A stretch of 64,000 nucleotides of DNA from Thiomicrospira aerophila AL3 (GCF_000227665.2 NZ_CP007030.1:1674001-1738000); one strand, 5' to 3'. Numbered from the stretch's first letter, positions 34,514 to 44,908 are shown. Notes: generated from the sequence alone by a model not told the origin. Made by a program: numbers and translations.

Positions 34514-35383
34514 TTATCGATTCTCTTGTTCTTGCTGTTCGTCTTGTTGGCAATTCATCTCAGCCAACAAGGCGGTATTCCATAACACAATCCACCAAAT
34601 CAAATACAACCACAATAAAAACAAAGGTAAGGCCGCTAAGGCGCCATAGACCAAATCATAGGTCGGAAAGGCTTGAATAAACCAAGCAAAACCTCGTTTT
34701 AATAATTCAAACTGAATACTGGCCATAATCGCGACCAGGCCTGCTTGCTGCCAGGAAATAAAAGCGGTTGGCACCCATTTAAATACCATAAAGAACACCA
34801 CAAACCCGACAATCAGCGGTACCAGTTTTAACCATTCCAACATCTTGACCGGTTCATAATCATTCAGTTCTTGCCAAATGGGATAGGCCATTAAACTACT
34901 GCTCGCAAACAAGCCCGCACCTAGCAAAATAGGACCCATTAAGCTGATCGCAAAATATTTGCTTATGACCATCCACCAAGTACGCTCACGGCGCACTTGC
35001 CAAAAGCTATTAACCTTTTGATCGATATGCCAAAGCAGTAATAAGGTGGTCACCCACATCGCTAGCAGGCCTGGTAAGGCTAAACGACTGGCTTGTTGGG
35101 CAAAACTATTTAAGGATTGGGCAACCACGGGTTGAGAATCAGGAATGAAGTGCGTGAACACCATATCCAGCACCAAATTCTGCAAGGGTTCAAATAACGG
35201 TGACATAGAGAAGATACTGATCATAATGGCCAACATCGGCACTAAACTGACCAGCGACACATAAGCGAGTGATGAAACCAGGTCCCCGCCTTTACACACC
35301 ACAAAGCGTTGACCACTGGCAAAAAACAAAGCCAGGCCGGGTAGCCTGGCTAGTTTTGTAAAGGTCGTTTTTAACAAGCGCAT
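34514..35383 (-). CDS. YihY/BrkB-family inner-membrane protein
   Basis: A 289-residue protein with about six membrane helices and the family pattern SLAYVSLVSLVPMLAIMIS near the N-terminus, LWHIDQKVNSFWQVRRERTWW in the middle, and PLFLLWLYLIWWIVLWNTALLAE near the end. The family (formerly annotated as RNase BN or virulence factor BrkB) has no settled function. It lies 23 bases downstream of ctpA on the same strand and may share its transcript. Confidence 0.9.
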   Translation of the reverse strand: MRLLKTTFTKLARLPGLALFFASGQRFVVCKGGDLVSSLAYVSLVSLVPMLAIMISIFSMSPLFEPLQNLVLDMVFTHFIPDSQPVVAQSLNSFAQQASRLALPGLLAMWVTTLLLLWHIDQKVNSFWQVRRERTWWMVISKYFAISLMGPILLGAGLFASSSLMAYPIWQELNDYEPVKMLEWLKLVPLIVGFVVFFMVFKWVPTAFISWQQAGLVAIMASIQFELLKRGFAWFIQAFPTYDLVYGALAALPLFLLWLYLIWWIVLWNTALLAEMNCQQDEQQEQENR

Positions 35384-35406
35384 TGCATTAGCTCATTCAT
35401 GATGAG

Positions 35407-36714
35407 TTAATTACGACGGCTGGCAAATACCATACTTTTCAATAGGTTCAAGCCTTCATAAAGCTCGTAGTCTTCCGACAGCAAACTAGCGGTTTCATCC
35501 TGTTTGCTCTCTTCAGTGTCATTAGCACCAGGCTGATTAATGTGACCGTCCAAGTCGGCTTCGCGGCTACGACGTTCTTGGTTCACACGCTCAACTTTCA
35601 CCAAATCAATTTCAATGTCGGGCTTAATACCCGATGCTTGAATTGAACGACCAGATGGCGTGAAATACAAGGCCGTAGTCAACTTAATCGCCGCACCATT
35701 ATTGAGCGGTAATATAGACTGCACCGAGCCTTTACCAAAAGTATCACGACCGGCAATAAGTGCTCGCCCGTGGTCTTGCAAGGCACCGGCCACGATTTCA
35801 GACGCCGATGCGGAACCTTCATTGACCAACACCACAATCGGCTTGCCGTTCATTAAATCGCCCCGCTTGGCTTCAAAACGCATCTGGGAGTTTTGTAGAC
35901 GCCCTTCGGTGTATACAATCAAGCCTTCGTTTAAAAACACATTCGACACATCAACTGATGCGCTCAATACCCCACCGGGATTATTACGCAAATCCAATAC
36001 CAGGCCTGCTAAGGGGCCGCCATTTTCCTGCTCTAGGGCGCGAATCGCGCGTGATAGGTCTTCACCGGTGCGCGTTTGGAACTGGCTAATACGAACATAG
36101 CCTAAGTCCGCTTCTAATAGACGTTCACGCACACTGCGTACTTTAATAACGGCACGCTCTAACTCAAACACCAGCGGCTCAGACTCACCACTACGAATGA
36201 TGGTCAACTTGATGGTGCTGCCAGGTTCGCCACGCATCATTTTCACCGCATCAGTCAAGCTCATCCCCTGTAGTGAGGTATCGTCCAATTTAATGATAAT
36301 ATCGCCAGAACGGACACCGGCACGTTGTGCAGGTGTGTCGTCGATTGGTGCCACAACGCGCACCGCACCGTCTTCCATGCCGACTTCCATACCTAAGCCA
36401 CCAAACTCGCCACGGGTGCTTTCTTCAACCCGCTCAAAACTTTCTTTTGGCAAATAATCAGAGTGGGGGTCAAGATTGGTTAGCATGCCACGAATCGCAT
36501 TTTCAAGCATTTTTTCATTTTCAATCGGCTCAAAGTAACCGGTCGATATACGGTCGTAAACCTCAACAAAAGCACGCAATTGTTCAAGTGGCAAACCTGA
36601 AGCACTGGAAGCTTGGCGATCAGCCATCACGCTCGTGCCTACGACTAAACTGGCGCCCAGCACACCCCCCATAATCATCCAACTGATTTTCTTTAAACCG
36701 GTCACTTTCGCCAC
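35407..36714 (-). CDS. ctpA: C-terminal processing peptidase (S41 family)
   Basis: A 435-residue periplasmic serine protease. A signal/anchor segment is at residues 10–31. The PDZ domain covers about 95–190 (RGEFGGLGMEV, IDDTPAQRAGVRSGDII). The S41 core has RISQFQ, DLRNNPGG (241–248), the nucleophile motif EGSASASE (299–306) and the Lys of TFGKGSVQ (Lys328), so the Ser/Lys dyad is intact. It trims C-termini of envelope proteins; in other bacteria it acts on peptidoglycan hydrolases or photosystem proteins. The 5' end faces the ArsR gene. Confidence 0.93.
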   Translation of the reverse strand: MAKVTGLKKISWMIMGGVLGASLVVGTSVMADRQASSASGLPLEQLRAFVEVYDRISTGYFEPIENEKMLENAIRGMLTNLDPHSDYLPKESFERVEESTRGEFGGLGMEVGMEDGAVRVVAPIDDTPAQRAGVRSGDIIIKLDDTSLQGMSLTDAVKMMRGEPGSTIKLTIIRSGESEPLVFELERAVIKVRSVRERLLEADLGYVRISQFQTRTGEDLSRAIRALEQENGGPLAGLVLDLRNNPGGVLSASVDVSNVFLNEGLIVYTEGRLQNSQMRFEAKRGDLMNGKPIVVLVNEGSASASEIVAGALQDHGRALIAGRDTFGKGSVQSILPLNNGAAIKLTTALYFTPSGRSIQASGIKPDIEIDLVKVERVNQERRSREADLDGHINQPGANDTEESKQDETASLLSEDYELYEGLNLLKSMVFASRRN

Positions 36715-36832
36715 TGCCTTATCCTCGTTATGCGCTGTTCAATGCATTATAAGTGATCTTTTTATGACACAAGATCGTAATTTTGCATTAGAATTTGCTG
36801 AAATAAAATTAATAATTAGGATACGAATAATC

Positions 36833-37144
36833 ATGAGCGAACACAACCTTTTCGAGATGAAAGAAGACAATATCCTTAAAGCTTCCAAAGCTTTGAAGGC
36901 CATGGGCCATCCATTACGCTTAAAAATCCTCTGTGTCTTAAGTGATGGTGAAATGCCGGTGATGGATATCGTGTCAAAGGTTGGCACAACCCAAAGTAAT
37001 GTGTCGCAACATATTGATATTTTGCGTGAAAAAGGGATTGTTGCGTCGCGTCGCGATGGTAGTAAAATTCTTTGTAGTGTCGCTGATGAAGAAATCATCA
37101 ACCTGCTACACGCGATGCAAGCAACTTTCTGCCCAACAGCTTAA
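36833..37144 (+). CDS. ArsR-family repressor, SqrR/BigR-like
   Basis: A 103-residue winged-helix regulator starting at the ATG at 36833; the frame is open further upstream but that part overlaps ctpA and lacks ArsR-like sequence. The helix-turn-helix core reads GHPLRLKILCVLSDGE, TTQSNVSQHIDILREKGIV and RRDGSKI. Metal-site ArsR cysteines (ELCVCDL) are missing. Instead Cys34 and Cys100 are 66 residues apart, the same spacing as the persulfide-reactive pair of SqrR (Cys41/Cys107), with a third Cys81. A reactive-sulfur-responsive repressor is therefore likely. Its target is not evident; the next gene is a tRNA. Confidence 0.85.
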   Translation: MSEHNLFEMKEDNILKASKALKAMGHPLRLKILCVLSDGEMPVMDIVSKVGTTQSNVSQHIDILREKGIVASRRDGSKILCSVADEEIINLLHAMQATFCPTA

Positions 37145-37157
37145 CTTTTATAATTAA

Positions 37158-37230
37158 CCGCTCATAGTTTAACGGGATAAAACGGCTGCCTCCTAAGCGG
37201 CAACTCCAGGTTCGAGTCCTGGTGGGCGGA
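37158..37230 (+). tRNA. tRNA-Arg (anticodon CCT)
   Basis: A full cloverleaf of 73 bases: acceptor CCGCTCA/TGGGCGG, D-arm GTTT…AAAC, anticodon arm GCTGC-CTCCTAA-GCGGC with anticodon CCT, four-base variable loop, T-arm CCAGG-TTCGAGT-CCTGG and discriminator A. The CCA end is not encoded. It lies 13 bases after the ArsR stop and just before the convergent murG end. Confidence 0.95.
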
Positions 37231-37234
37231 CACC

Positions 37235-38317
37235 TTATTTTCCTAAGTCTTGTTTGATACGACTAAGTACCTGCTCAGTGGCATCTTGGTTTGGTAGACT
37301 AGCCAGCTTTGCGGACCCCTCAATCCAGCGTTGGTCTGTAAACCAGCTTTCAATAGCCCTCGCCAAACCCTCCGGCGTCAGATCAGCTTGGATGATTTTT
37401 TGGGCCACGGCTTGATTCACCAATACATCGGCATTGGCACTTTGGTGATCATCCACCGCATAGGGAAAGGGAATAAAAATCGCAGCGCGCTTCGCTGCCT
37501 GCACCTCGCTCACCGTTAAAGCACCAGCTCGCGCAATAACAAGATCACATCCAGCATAGGCCTTCGCCATATCATCTATAAACGACACCACCTGCGCCTC
37601 ATTGATATCACAGGCCTCATAGGCTGCCTGTGTGCTGGTTTGATCCGCCGCGCCGGTTTGATGAATCACTTTTGGGCGCTGTTCCTTGGGAATCAAGGCC
37701 AGTGCCTGTGGCAGGGTTTCATTTAATGCCCGCGCGCCGCGACTACCGCCGATCACCAATAACTGTTTAGGCGTTGCATCGACATCTTCAGCATTCAGTG
37801 CGGCAACCTCTCGAATTGCAGCTCTGACCGGATTCCCCACTAAACATTGATTTTTAACTTTCCAACCGGCCACCGGAAAACCACAAAATACGGTTTTTGC
37901 TAGCGGTGCAAGCAAGCGATTAGTGAGGCCAACAATCGCATTTTGTTCATGCAAATAGAGTGGCAGGCCTGCTAATTTAGCCGCTAATCCGCCAGGACCA
38001 CAGACAAACCCGCCCATTCCAAGTACCGCATCAGGCTGCAGCTGTTTAATTAAGCGATATGCCTGCCAGCAGGCCTGGCTTAGCCGCCAGGGAGCGGTCA
38101 ACCAACCGCGCCAACCATTACCCCTTAGTCCTTTAACATCAATAGCATAAAATGGCACATTGGCGGACGTCACCCATTGCTTTTCCATGCCATTTGGGGT
38201 GCCTAGCCAAACTACTTCCACGCCTTGCGATTGCCAAGCCGTCGCCAGCGCCAATCCAGGAAACACATGGCCACCGGTACCGGCCGCCATAATCATAATG
38301 CGCTGTAATTTCTTCAT
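37235..38317 (-). CDS. murG: UDP-GlcNAc:lipid I N-acetylglucosaminyltransferase
   Basis: A 360-residue GT28 enzyme, peripheral on the inner face of the inner membrane, that makes lipid II from lipid I. The N-terminal glycine loop AAGTGGHVFPGLALA, the middle HEQNAIVGLTNRLLA, VIGGSRGARALNETLP and the UDP-GlcNAc-binding ARAGALTVSE are all present. Its ATG overlaps the ftsW stop (ATGA). It is the last gene of this cell-wall cluster; murC, murB/ddl, ftsQ and ftsA, which usually follow, are absent here. Confidence 0.97.
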   Translation of the reverse strand: MKKLQRIMIMAAGTGGHVFPGLALATAWQSQGVEVVWLGTPNGMEKQWVTSANVPFYAIDVKGLRGNGWRGWLTAPWRLSQACWQAYRLIKQLQPDAVLGMGGFVCGPGGLAAKLAGLPLYLHEQNAIVGLTNRLLAPLAKTVFCGFPVAGWKVKNQCLVGNPVRAAIREVAALNAEDVDATPKQLLVIGGSRGARALNETLPQALALIPKEQRPKVIHQTGAADQTSTQAAYEACDINEAQVVSFIDDMAKAYAGCDLVIARAGALTVSEVQAAKRAAIFIPFPYAVDDHQSANADVLVNQAVAQKIIQADLTPEGLARAIESWFTDQRWIEGSAKLASLPNQDATEQVLSRIKQDLGK

Positions 38318-39489
38318 AACACTCCTTGCGGATTTGCTTCTTGCTGAACTGGCGCTGCGATAGCCATAGACCGCGACAAGCGTGTTTCATACTCAATACG
38401 AAGGACAAGGCCGATAGCTAACAATGCCATCATTAAACTACTGCCGCCATAACTGACAAAAGGCAAGGTAAGTCCCTTGGTAGGAAACACGCCTAAATTC
38501 ACACCCACATTAATTAAAATTTGACCGGCGAACATAATCGCTATGCCATAGACCACTAAAGCTTTAAACGGCGCCTCTGGCATCCATGCCGCTTGCGCGA
38601 TCGCAAACATTCGCCACAGTAACAATCCATAAAGCGACAACAGCAATACCACACCTAACCAACCGGTTTCTTCAGCAAAGACCGCAAACATAAAGTCGGT
38701 ATGGGCATCCGGTAAGTAGAGTAGCTTTTGTACACTCGCCCCCAATCCGCTGCCCGTCAGGCCACCCGATCCAATCGCCATGAGTGCCTGAGATAACTGA
38801 TAACCTACCCCGTATGGATCTTGCCATGGGTCCATAAAGTTCATCACCCGTGCCATTCGATAGGGTGAATTGATTACCAACGCAGCGAGTAATGCACCAA
38901 TCGGTAATACGGTAATCACAAAATAGCGAAAGGGCGCGCCCGCGATAAACAACATACCGACCAACACCCCTGCAATCAGTACCGTCGTGCCATAGTCTGG
39001 TTGCAGTAATAACAACCCGGCCATGATGCCAAAGGGTAAAAACAACCGCATGACAGCACTGGCATCCTGCTTAACCGCATCCTGATGACGCTGTAAATAA
39101 CCGGCTAGAAACAAGATCGTGGCGATTTTCATCCATTCAGCAGGCTGAAAATTCATCACCACCAACGGTAACCAACGTTTGGCACCCCCAATTTCGCGAC
39201 CAAATATTAACACCAGCGCCAATAGCACCAAACCCAGTAAAAACCATTTACCCCGATGACGTAACCAACTTTCACTCGGCACCATTATTACCAGTGCCGC
39301 CAATAAACCACCGAGCCCTAATGCAAAAACTTGACGCTGAAAATAATGCCATTGATGGCCAAAGCGCACCTCACTGACCGCAACCGAACTCGATAGCACC
39401 ATCACCAACCCCAAGATCACCAGCGCCATCACCATTAAAATGAGTCCGCCATCGAGGGCTCGAATGTCAAAACGCCATGCATTAACCAC
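38314..39489 (-). CDS. ftsW: Peptidoglycan glycosyltransferase FtsW
   Basis: A 391-residue SEDS-family membrane protein with about ten helices that polymerises septal peptidoglycan with FtsI. Conserved stretches are MVLSSSVAVSE, FQPAEWMKIA, LQPDYGTTVLI, HTDFMFAVFAEETGWLG and FVSYGGSSLMM. The start is a GTG at 39489, overlapping the end of murD by eight bases. Length is typical. It sits between murD and murG in the standard order. Confidence 0.96.
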   Translation of the reverse strand: MVNAWRFDIRALDGGLILMVMALVILGLVMVLSSSVAVSEVRFGHQWHYFQRQVFALGLGGLLAALVIMVPSESWLRHRGKWFLLGLVLLALVLIFGREIGGAKRWLPLVVMNFQPAEWMKIATILFLAGYLQRHQDAVKQDASAVMRLFLPFGIMAGLLLLQPDYGTTVLIAGVLVGMLFIAGAPFRYFVITVLPIGALLAALVINSPYRMARVMNFMDPWQDPYGVGYQLSQALMAIGSGGLTGSGLGASVQKLLYLPDAHTDFMFAVFAEETGWLGVVLLLSLYGLLLWRMFAIAQAAWMPEAPFKALVVYGIAIMFAGQILINVGVNLGVFPTKGLTLPFVSYGGSSLMMALLAIGLVLRIEYETRLSRSMAIAAPVQQEANPQGVL

Positions 39490-40828
39490 GCGTTGTGTTC
39501 TCCAGAGCAGTCACGCAGGTTGCAAAATGGCGCCCACGATGTTGATAATTGTCAAATTGATCAAGACTCGCACAGGCAGGCGATAACAGCACCGTATCAC
39601 CGGCTTGTGCTAAGGAGGCAGCCAAATTCACTGCTTCATCCAAAGTTTGCACATGATGGCAAGGCAGATGAGCAGACCAGGCCTGGTAGAGTTGCGCGGC
39701 ATCACGACCATAAACAATAGCGGCACGCGCGAACTCAGCCAGCGGCTGCGCTAAGGGTGCCATATCCGCCCCTTTCGCATCGCCACCCGCTAATAGCACC
39801 AATTTAGCCGGTTGAATGGCCGAGCCCATACTTTTAACGGCCGTCAAGGTTGCACCCACGTTGGTGCCCTTAGAATCATTAATCCAGGTAATCTGGTTAA
39901 ATTGCGCCACCCATTCAGTACGATGAGGCAGGCCGGCGAAGTTGCGTAACACCTGCTGAACAATAGTGTCATCTATGTCAAACTCCTGCACCAAGGCTAA
40001 GGACGCGAGGGCATTTAATAGCTGATGCGGTGCTTGCAGTTTTAACTCACTGACAGGCATAAGGCGCTTTTCACCCTGCGCCAAATAGCTCAAGCCATCC
40101 AAGTCCACTTCAATACCCCAATCTCTGGCACTGCGCGGCGGCTGCAAACCAAAATACTGTTTCGGCGTAATATTCGGCACCCAAAAAGGCGTCGGCTCGT
40201 CAAGCGGCATGACCGCCAGCTCAGTATCCTGATAAATGGTATTTTTAGATTGAATATACGCATCCATGCCATCGTATCGATCTAAATGGTCTTCACAAAT
40301 ATTCAACACGGTTGACGCACAGGTATGCAATGAATAGGTGGTGTCTAGTTGGAAACTGGACAATTCAAGCACAAACACATCATAGTTCTGCTCCTCGAGC
40401 AACAGATCCAAGGCCGCCTTACCGATATTACCGCCCATGCCTGTTTTATAGCCACCTGCTGTCAATAAGCTAGCCGTTAAACTTGTGACGGTACTTTTGC
40501 CATTTGAACCCGTTATACCAATAATCGGTGCACTGGCCGCACGAGCAAACAACTCAATATCACCGATAATGTCTATGCCCTTTTGCCTAAATACTTGTAG
40601 CCAAGGCTGGCGCAAATCAATGCCGGGACTGATCACCACCAGCGTGGTTTTGGCAAGCCAGCTTTTTGGCAAACTGCCCGTCGCAAATTGAACGTCTGGA
40701 TAGGTTTGCTTTAAGGTCGTGATATCAAGGGCTTCACGCGTATCATAAGCCAAGATCGCTTCATTGTTATGGGTTAAGTAGCGCAACACCGATTGTCCAG
40801 TTATGCCTAATCCAATCACTAGATACAT
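39482..40828 (-). CDS. murD: UDP-N-acetylmuramoyl-L-alanine–D-glutamate ligase
   Basis: A 448-residue cytoplasmic Mur ligase that adds D-Glu to UDP-MurNAc-L-Ala. The Rossmann-type start YLVIGLGITGQSV, ATP loop ITGSNGKSTVTSL, the ICEDHLDRYDGM segment, WINDSKGTN and the C-terminal LLSPACASLDQFDNYQHRG are the expected landmarks. It begins shortly after mraY (four bases between) and its stop lies inside the ftsW start. Confidence 0.97.
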   Translation of the reverse strand: MYLVIGLGITGQSVLRYLTHNNEAILAYDTREALDITTLKQTYPDVQFATGSLPKSWLAKTTLVVISPGIDLRQPWLQVFRQKGIDIIGDIELFARAASAPIIGITGSNGKSTVTSLTASLLTAGGYKTGMGGNIGKAALDLLLEEQNYDVFVLELSSFQLDTTYSLHTCASTVLNICEDHLDRYDGMDAYIQSKNTIYQDTELAVMPLDEPTPFWVPNITPKQYFGLQPPRSARDWGIEVDLDGLSYLAQGEKRLMPVSELKLQAPHQLLNALASLALVQEFDIDDTIVQQVLRNFAGLPHRTEWVAQFNQITWINDSKGTNVGATLTAVKSMGSAIQPAKLVLLAGGDAKGADMAPLAQPLAEFARAAIVYGRDAAQLYQAWSAHLPCHHVQTLDEAVNLAASLAQAGDTVLLSPACASLDQFDNYQHRGRHFATCVTALENTTRG

Positions 40829-40831
40829 GGT

Positions 40832-41914
40832 TTATCTCAACTTTAAGCTGGCCAGTCCAATCAACACCAAAATAATGGTGATAATCCAAAAGCGCACAAT
40901 AATTTGGGATTCATGCCAGTTTTTATGTTCAAAATGATGATGCAATGGCGCCATTAAAAACACCCGTTTACCACGAAGTTTGTATGAACCCACTTGCAAA
41001 ATAACCGAGAGGGTTTCAATCACAAAAATCCCCCCCATTATAAATAACACGATTTCCTGGCGAACCGCCACCGCGGTCGCACCTAGCGCCGCCCCTAAAG
41101 CAAGCGAACCGACATCGCCCATAAAGACTTGCGCCGGATGGGTGTTAAACCACAAAAAGCCGAGACCGGCTCCGACCATCGCGGCCATTAAAATCGTTAG
41201 CTCGCCGACCCCTGGAATATGTGGAATGTCTAAATAGGCTGCAAAAACGGCATGGCCGGAGGCATAAGCAAACACACCCAAGGCAGCGGCGACCATCACC
41301 GTGGGCATAATCGCCAAGCCATCTAAACCGTCCGTTAAATTCACCGCGTTGGAGGTACCGACTATCACAAAGTAACTCAACACAATCACCCAAGCACCTA
41401 AATAGATATAGGTGTCCTTCATATAGGGAATGAGCAACTGAGTTTCTGCTGGTACCTGCGCAAAATGATAAAAGCCAAAAGCGGCAATTAAACCAATGAC
41501 GGACTGCCAAAAAAACTTGGTCCGCGAGCGCATCCCTTCCGGGTCACGATAGACCACTTTTTTATAGTCATCGATAAAGCCGATCACCCCAAAGCCAAAC
41601 ATGGTAAAGCTAACCAAGAGAAGATAAAAGTTACTAAGGTCACCCCACAATAATAATGCGATGGCAATGGCAAACAAAATAAGTGTACCGCCCATCGTAG
41701 GGGTGCCCGCTTTAACCAAATGGCTTTGTGGCCCATCTTGTCGAATGCTTTGCCCTACTTTTAAGCGCGTGAGCCAGCGAATCACTGCCGGACCAATTAA
41801 AAAGGAAATAATCAACGCCGTTAGCACACTCATAATGGCACGTACGGTGATGTAATTAAAAACCGTAAAGCCGCTATGAAACTGGCTTAAATACTGACTA
41901 AGATAAATGAGCAT
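40832..41914 (-). CDS. mraY: Phospho-N-acetylmuramoyl-pentapeptide transferase
   Basis: A 360-residue membrane enzyme with ten helices that transfers phospho-MurNAc-pentapeptide to undecaprenyl phosphate, giving lipid I. The ATG at 41914 with AAAGGA seven bases upstream fits the family start (MLIYLSQYL); a TTG two codons earlier is unlikely. GTPTMGG, the paired Asp motif [21 protein letters not shown] and the HHHFE loop ([11 protein letters not shown]) are present. It overlaps the end of murF by 17 bases. Confidence 0.97.
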   Translation of the reverse strand: MLIYLSQYLSQFHSGFTVFNYITVRAIMSVLTALIISFLIGPAVIRWLTRLKVGQSIRQDGPQSHLVKAGTPTMGGTLILFAIAIALLLWGDLSNFYLLLVSFTMFGFGVIGFIDDYKKVVYRDPEGMRSRTKFFWQSVIGLIAAFGFYHFAQVPAETQLLIPYMKDTYIYLGAWVIVLSYFVIVGTSNAVNLTDGLDGLAIMPTVMVAAALGVFAYASGHAVFAAYLDIPHIPGVGELTILMAAMVGAGLGFLWFNTHPAQVFMGDVGSLALGAALGATAVAVRQEIVLFIMGGIFVIETLSVILQVGSYKLRGKRVFLMAPLHHHFEHKNWHESQIIVRFWIITIILVLIGLASLKLR

Positions 41915-43355
41915 CGGCAATCCTTTGAGTTAGGCCAGGGCGCAACTGATCCATTGCGGCACTGCGCGAGCCTTTAATTAAGACGACCCAGGGTTCGCCA
42001 GTTTGATAAAGGGTAAATAAGTGTTCAATCATCGCCGCGTGTTCGGCGGCTTGGGCCAAGGTTTTACCGCTTGCTAACGACTTAAAGCCCGCGACATAAT
42101 CGTCGGCATTGCCACCCTGTGCCCAGAGTTGGCGCACACCTAATTTAACCGCCTGCCGACCAATTTGATAATGGGCCTCAGCAGCGGTACTGCCTAACTC
42201 TGCCATAGATCCTAAGCAGGCCAGCATCGGCTTGTTATCCGGACTGGCAAGCGCATGTAGACTATCTAACCCTGCCGCCATCGAGCTTGGATTAGCGTTG
42301 TAACTATCATCAATTAAGGTGAGTTGACCCAGCTGAAAAATCTGCAACCGACCATCTGTACCCGTAAACTTGGCAAACACCGGTGCAATGTCATCCCAAT
42401 CCCAATTTAACACCTGTGCCACCGCTGCGCCTGCCGCAAGATTGTAGGCGTTGTGAACCCCTAGTAACGGGCTAGTGACGGTGCGCCAGGCCTGCTGATA
42501 ATACAGCTCAAACTGAATGCCTTGCTTGGTGGTGGACACATTTCGAATCCGAATGTCAGCTTGTGCAGCCTGGCCAAAACTCATCGCTTTACGACCACTT
42601 CGGGTCAATTTACCAAACCAGTGGCTAAAACCGGGCGAATCAGTATTAATGATGCCAACGCCATCAGGCTTTAAGCCATGCATAATTTCGCCTTTAGCGG
42701 TAATAATGCCATCAAGACTGCCAAAACCTTCAAGATGAGCCGGGGCAGCAAGGGTAATAATCGCAATATCCGGTTCAGCTAAGCGGGTTAAACAATCAAT
42801 TTCGCCTTGATGGTTCGCGCCCATTTCAATCACTGCATACCGGTGCTCATCACGCAAACGTAATAATGTGCGTGGCACACCAAATTGATTATTTAGATTG
42901 CCTTGTGTTGCAAGTGTTGGCCCCTTAGTCGCGAATAGAGCAGCAAGCAGTTCTTTAACGGTCGTTTTACCGTTCGAACCAGTCACCGCCACTAAACATT
43001 CAAGCTGTGCGGCTTGTCGGTGGGCCTGCCCCAACCGTCCCAACGCGCGGGTGGTATCCGACACTAATAAACAAGGCACAGTTTGTTTAGCATAGTTTTT
43101 ATTGCTAATGATGCAGGCCACAGCACCCTGCTCAATCGCTTGGGCGATAAATCGATGACCATCAAATCGCGTCCCTTCAATCGCAATATAGACATCACCT
43201 GGCATGACCGCGCGTGAATCCGTGACCATCTGAGCAACCGCTAAATCAGCTTGCGCTTGCCATTTAGTGGGTAGAATCACATTTAACCATTCTGCTAGCT
43301 GTCCCAGCGTCCAGCGTCCAAATCGCATTACAGTCCGCCCTTTGTCAGTTGTCAT
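41898..43355 (-). CDS. murF: UDP-MurNAc-tripeptide–D-alanyl-D-alanine ligase
   Basis: A cytoplasmic Mur ligase of about 485 residues that adds D-Ala-D-Ala to the UDP-MurNAc-tripeptide. ATP loop [40 protein letters not shown] and [16 protein letters not shown] mark the family. I place the start at the ATG at 43355, which overlaps the murE stop (ATGA) and has AAAGGA upstream. The frame opens at a TTG at 43364, and an ATG at 43328 is a further option. Confidence 0.96.
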   Translation of the reverse strand: MTTDKGRTVMRFGRWTLGQLAEWLNVILPTKWQAQADLAVAQMVTDSRAVMPGDVYIAIEGTRFDGHRFIAQAIEQGAVACIISNKNYAKQTVPCLLVSDTTRALGRLGQAHRQAAQLECLVAVTGSNGKTTVKELLAALFATKGPTLATQGNLNNQFGVPRTLLRLRDEHRYAVIEMGANHQGEIDCLTRLAEPDIAIITLAAPAHLEGFGSLDGIITAKGEIMHGLKPDGVGIINTDSPGFSHWFGKLTRSGRKAMSFGQAAQADIRIRNVSTTKQGIQFELYYQQAWRTVTSPLLGVHNAYNLAAGAAVAQVLNWDWDDIAPVFAKFTGTDGRLQIFQLGQLTLIDDSYNANPSSMAAGLDSLHALASPDNKPMLACLGSMAELGSTAAEAHYQIGRQAVKLGVRQLWAQGGNADDYVAGFKSLASGKTLAQAAEHAAMIEHLFTLYQTGEPWVVLIKGSRSAAMDQLRPGLTQRIADAHLS

Positions 43356-44908
43356 GGCGTCCAATCCTTTATTACTTGTTGATCCGAAAAGGCAAAATAG
43401 ATACCGTTAATTTCTTGTGTTGTCTCATGGCCTTTGCCGGCAATTAAAACCCAATCACCCTCTTTAGCACCAGCCAAAGCGGCTTCGATGGCTAGCTGAC
43501 GATCCGGCTGAATCATGATTTTCAGCTGATCATATCCTGATGGCAGGCCTGCTAACATATCGTTAAAAATCATGTCAATTTGCTCGCTACGCGGGTTATC
43601 ACTGGTTAATACCAAATGATCCGCAAGTTGATAAGCCACGCTGGTCATCGCTGGACGCTTGGTTTTATCACGATCCCCCCCACAACCAAACACCACCCAT
43701 AGCGCAGCGGTTTTATCTATTGCTGAACGTTGTTTATTAAGGGTTAATAACACTTGGCGCAGTGCGTCCGTAGTATGAGCAAAATCGACAACCACTTGGA
43801 GTGGCTTAACACAACTAACCTGCTCTAAGCGACCACTGGGGGCATGCAATGTTTCAGCGAGGGCAACCAAGTCCGCTAAATTAAAACCCACCGCCAATAA
43901 TATTCGTAGGCTACATAGTAAATTTTCAATATTATACTCACCCAACAAAGACGAATTCAGCTGGAAGCGCTTTTTCTGCCAAGCCAAATCGAGTTGATAA
44001 CCCTTGGCTAGCGCTTTATGTTTAACCAAACTTAAACTGTTTGGATTAGGACCAGCAAAAGCAGGTGCTGATTCACGAGGATAGTAGCCAGCTAGTAATG
44101 GCATAGCTTCTGATGGATAACTGGCGATTGCTTTTAACAATTGCTGACCTACCGAATCCTGTTGATTAATGACCCAATAACCCGATTGACCGGGTAATGA
44201 ACGAAGAAAAAAATCCATCTTAGCTTGATGATAGGCTTGAAGCGACCCGTGAAAATCGAGATGATCTTCTGTTACCTGTGTCATGGCTTTGACTGCAAAG
44301 GCTAATCCGTCAATCCGCCCTTGCACAACAGCATGAGAGGACACCTCCATTACCGCATATTTGCAACCTTGCTGTTGAGCAGCGTATAACCAGGCCTGAA
44401 TCGTTAAAATATCGGGGGTGGTATGTCCTGTACTCACTAAATCCGGATAAACCCCGGCGCCCAAGGTTCCCATTAAGGCAACTCGATGACCTAATTTATG
44501 CAATGCTTGCGCCGTGAGAAAACTGGTGGTGGTTTTGCCGTTGGTACCGGTTATGCCAATTAAACAAAGCTCACGACTCGGATGGTCATAGAACCAGTTA
44601 GCAAGAGTGGCTAGTCGCTCCGCTAAGGCAGGTACCAACCAAACAACAAGACTCTCCGGAATCGCCGCTGGACACTGATCCGTAATCATTAATCGCGCAC
44701 CGGCTTGAACCGCTTGTGCGGCAAAACTGTTGGCATGAACACGTTGACCTGGCAGTGCAATAAAGACACTATTTTCAGTGCAGTAACTCGCATGCCGAAA
44801 TAAGCCATTGACCCCCAAACCACCTAAACTGGCACCAAACATTTGGGTAATATCCTTCGCTAAAAAGGTTTCTAATTGGGCAAATGTTTTAGGGGACGCT
44901 TGCATCAT
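43352..44908 (-). CDS. murE: UDP-MurNAc-L-Ala-D-Glu–meso-diaminopimelate ligase
   Basis: A 518-residue Mur ligase adding the third residue of the stem peptide. GITGTNGKTTTSFL is the ATP loop, DFAHTTDAL and VFGCGGDRDKTKR are conserved, and DNPR in TSDNPRSEQ is the motif of the meso-diaminopimelate-specific enzymes, as expected for a Gram-negative wall. Slightly longer than the E. coli enzyme (495). The start overlaps the ftsI stop by four bases. Confidence 0.97.
   Translation of the reverse strand: MMQASPKTFAQLETFLAKDITQMFGASLGGLGVNGLFRHASYCTENSVFIALPGQRVHANSFAAQAVQAGARLMITDQCPAAIPESLVVWLVPALAERLATLANWFYDHPSRELCLIGITGTNGKTTTSFLTAQALHKLGHRVALMGTLGAGVYPDLVSTGHTTPDILTIQAWLYAAQQQGCKYAVMEVSSHAVVQGRIDGLAFAVKAMTQVTEDHLDFHGSLQAYHQAKMDFFLRSLPGQSGYWVINQQDSVGQQLLKAIASYPSEAMPLLAGYYPRESAPAFAGPNPNSLSLVKHKALAKGYQLDLAWQKKRFQLNSSLLGEYNIENLLCSLRILLAVGFNLADLVALAETLHAPSGRLEQVSCVKPLQVVVDFAHTTDALRQVLLTLNKQRSAIDKTAALWVVFGCGGDRDKTKRPAMTSVAYQLADHLVLTSDNPRSEQIDMIFNDMLAGLPSGYDQLKIMIQPDRQLAIEAALAGAKEGDWVLIAGKGHETTQEINGIYFAFSDQQVIKDWTP

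Noticed and set aside
36635-36832. Longer N-terminus for the ArsR regulator
   Set aside because: It runs antisense through ctpA, has no ArsR-like sequence, and ATG 36833 gives a protein of normal length.
37158-37230. tRNA-Arg as an integration site for a genomic island
   Set aside because: No integrase gene or repeat of the tRNA 3' end was found nearby; both flanks are ordinary housekeeping genes.
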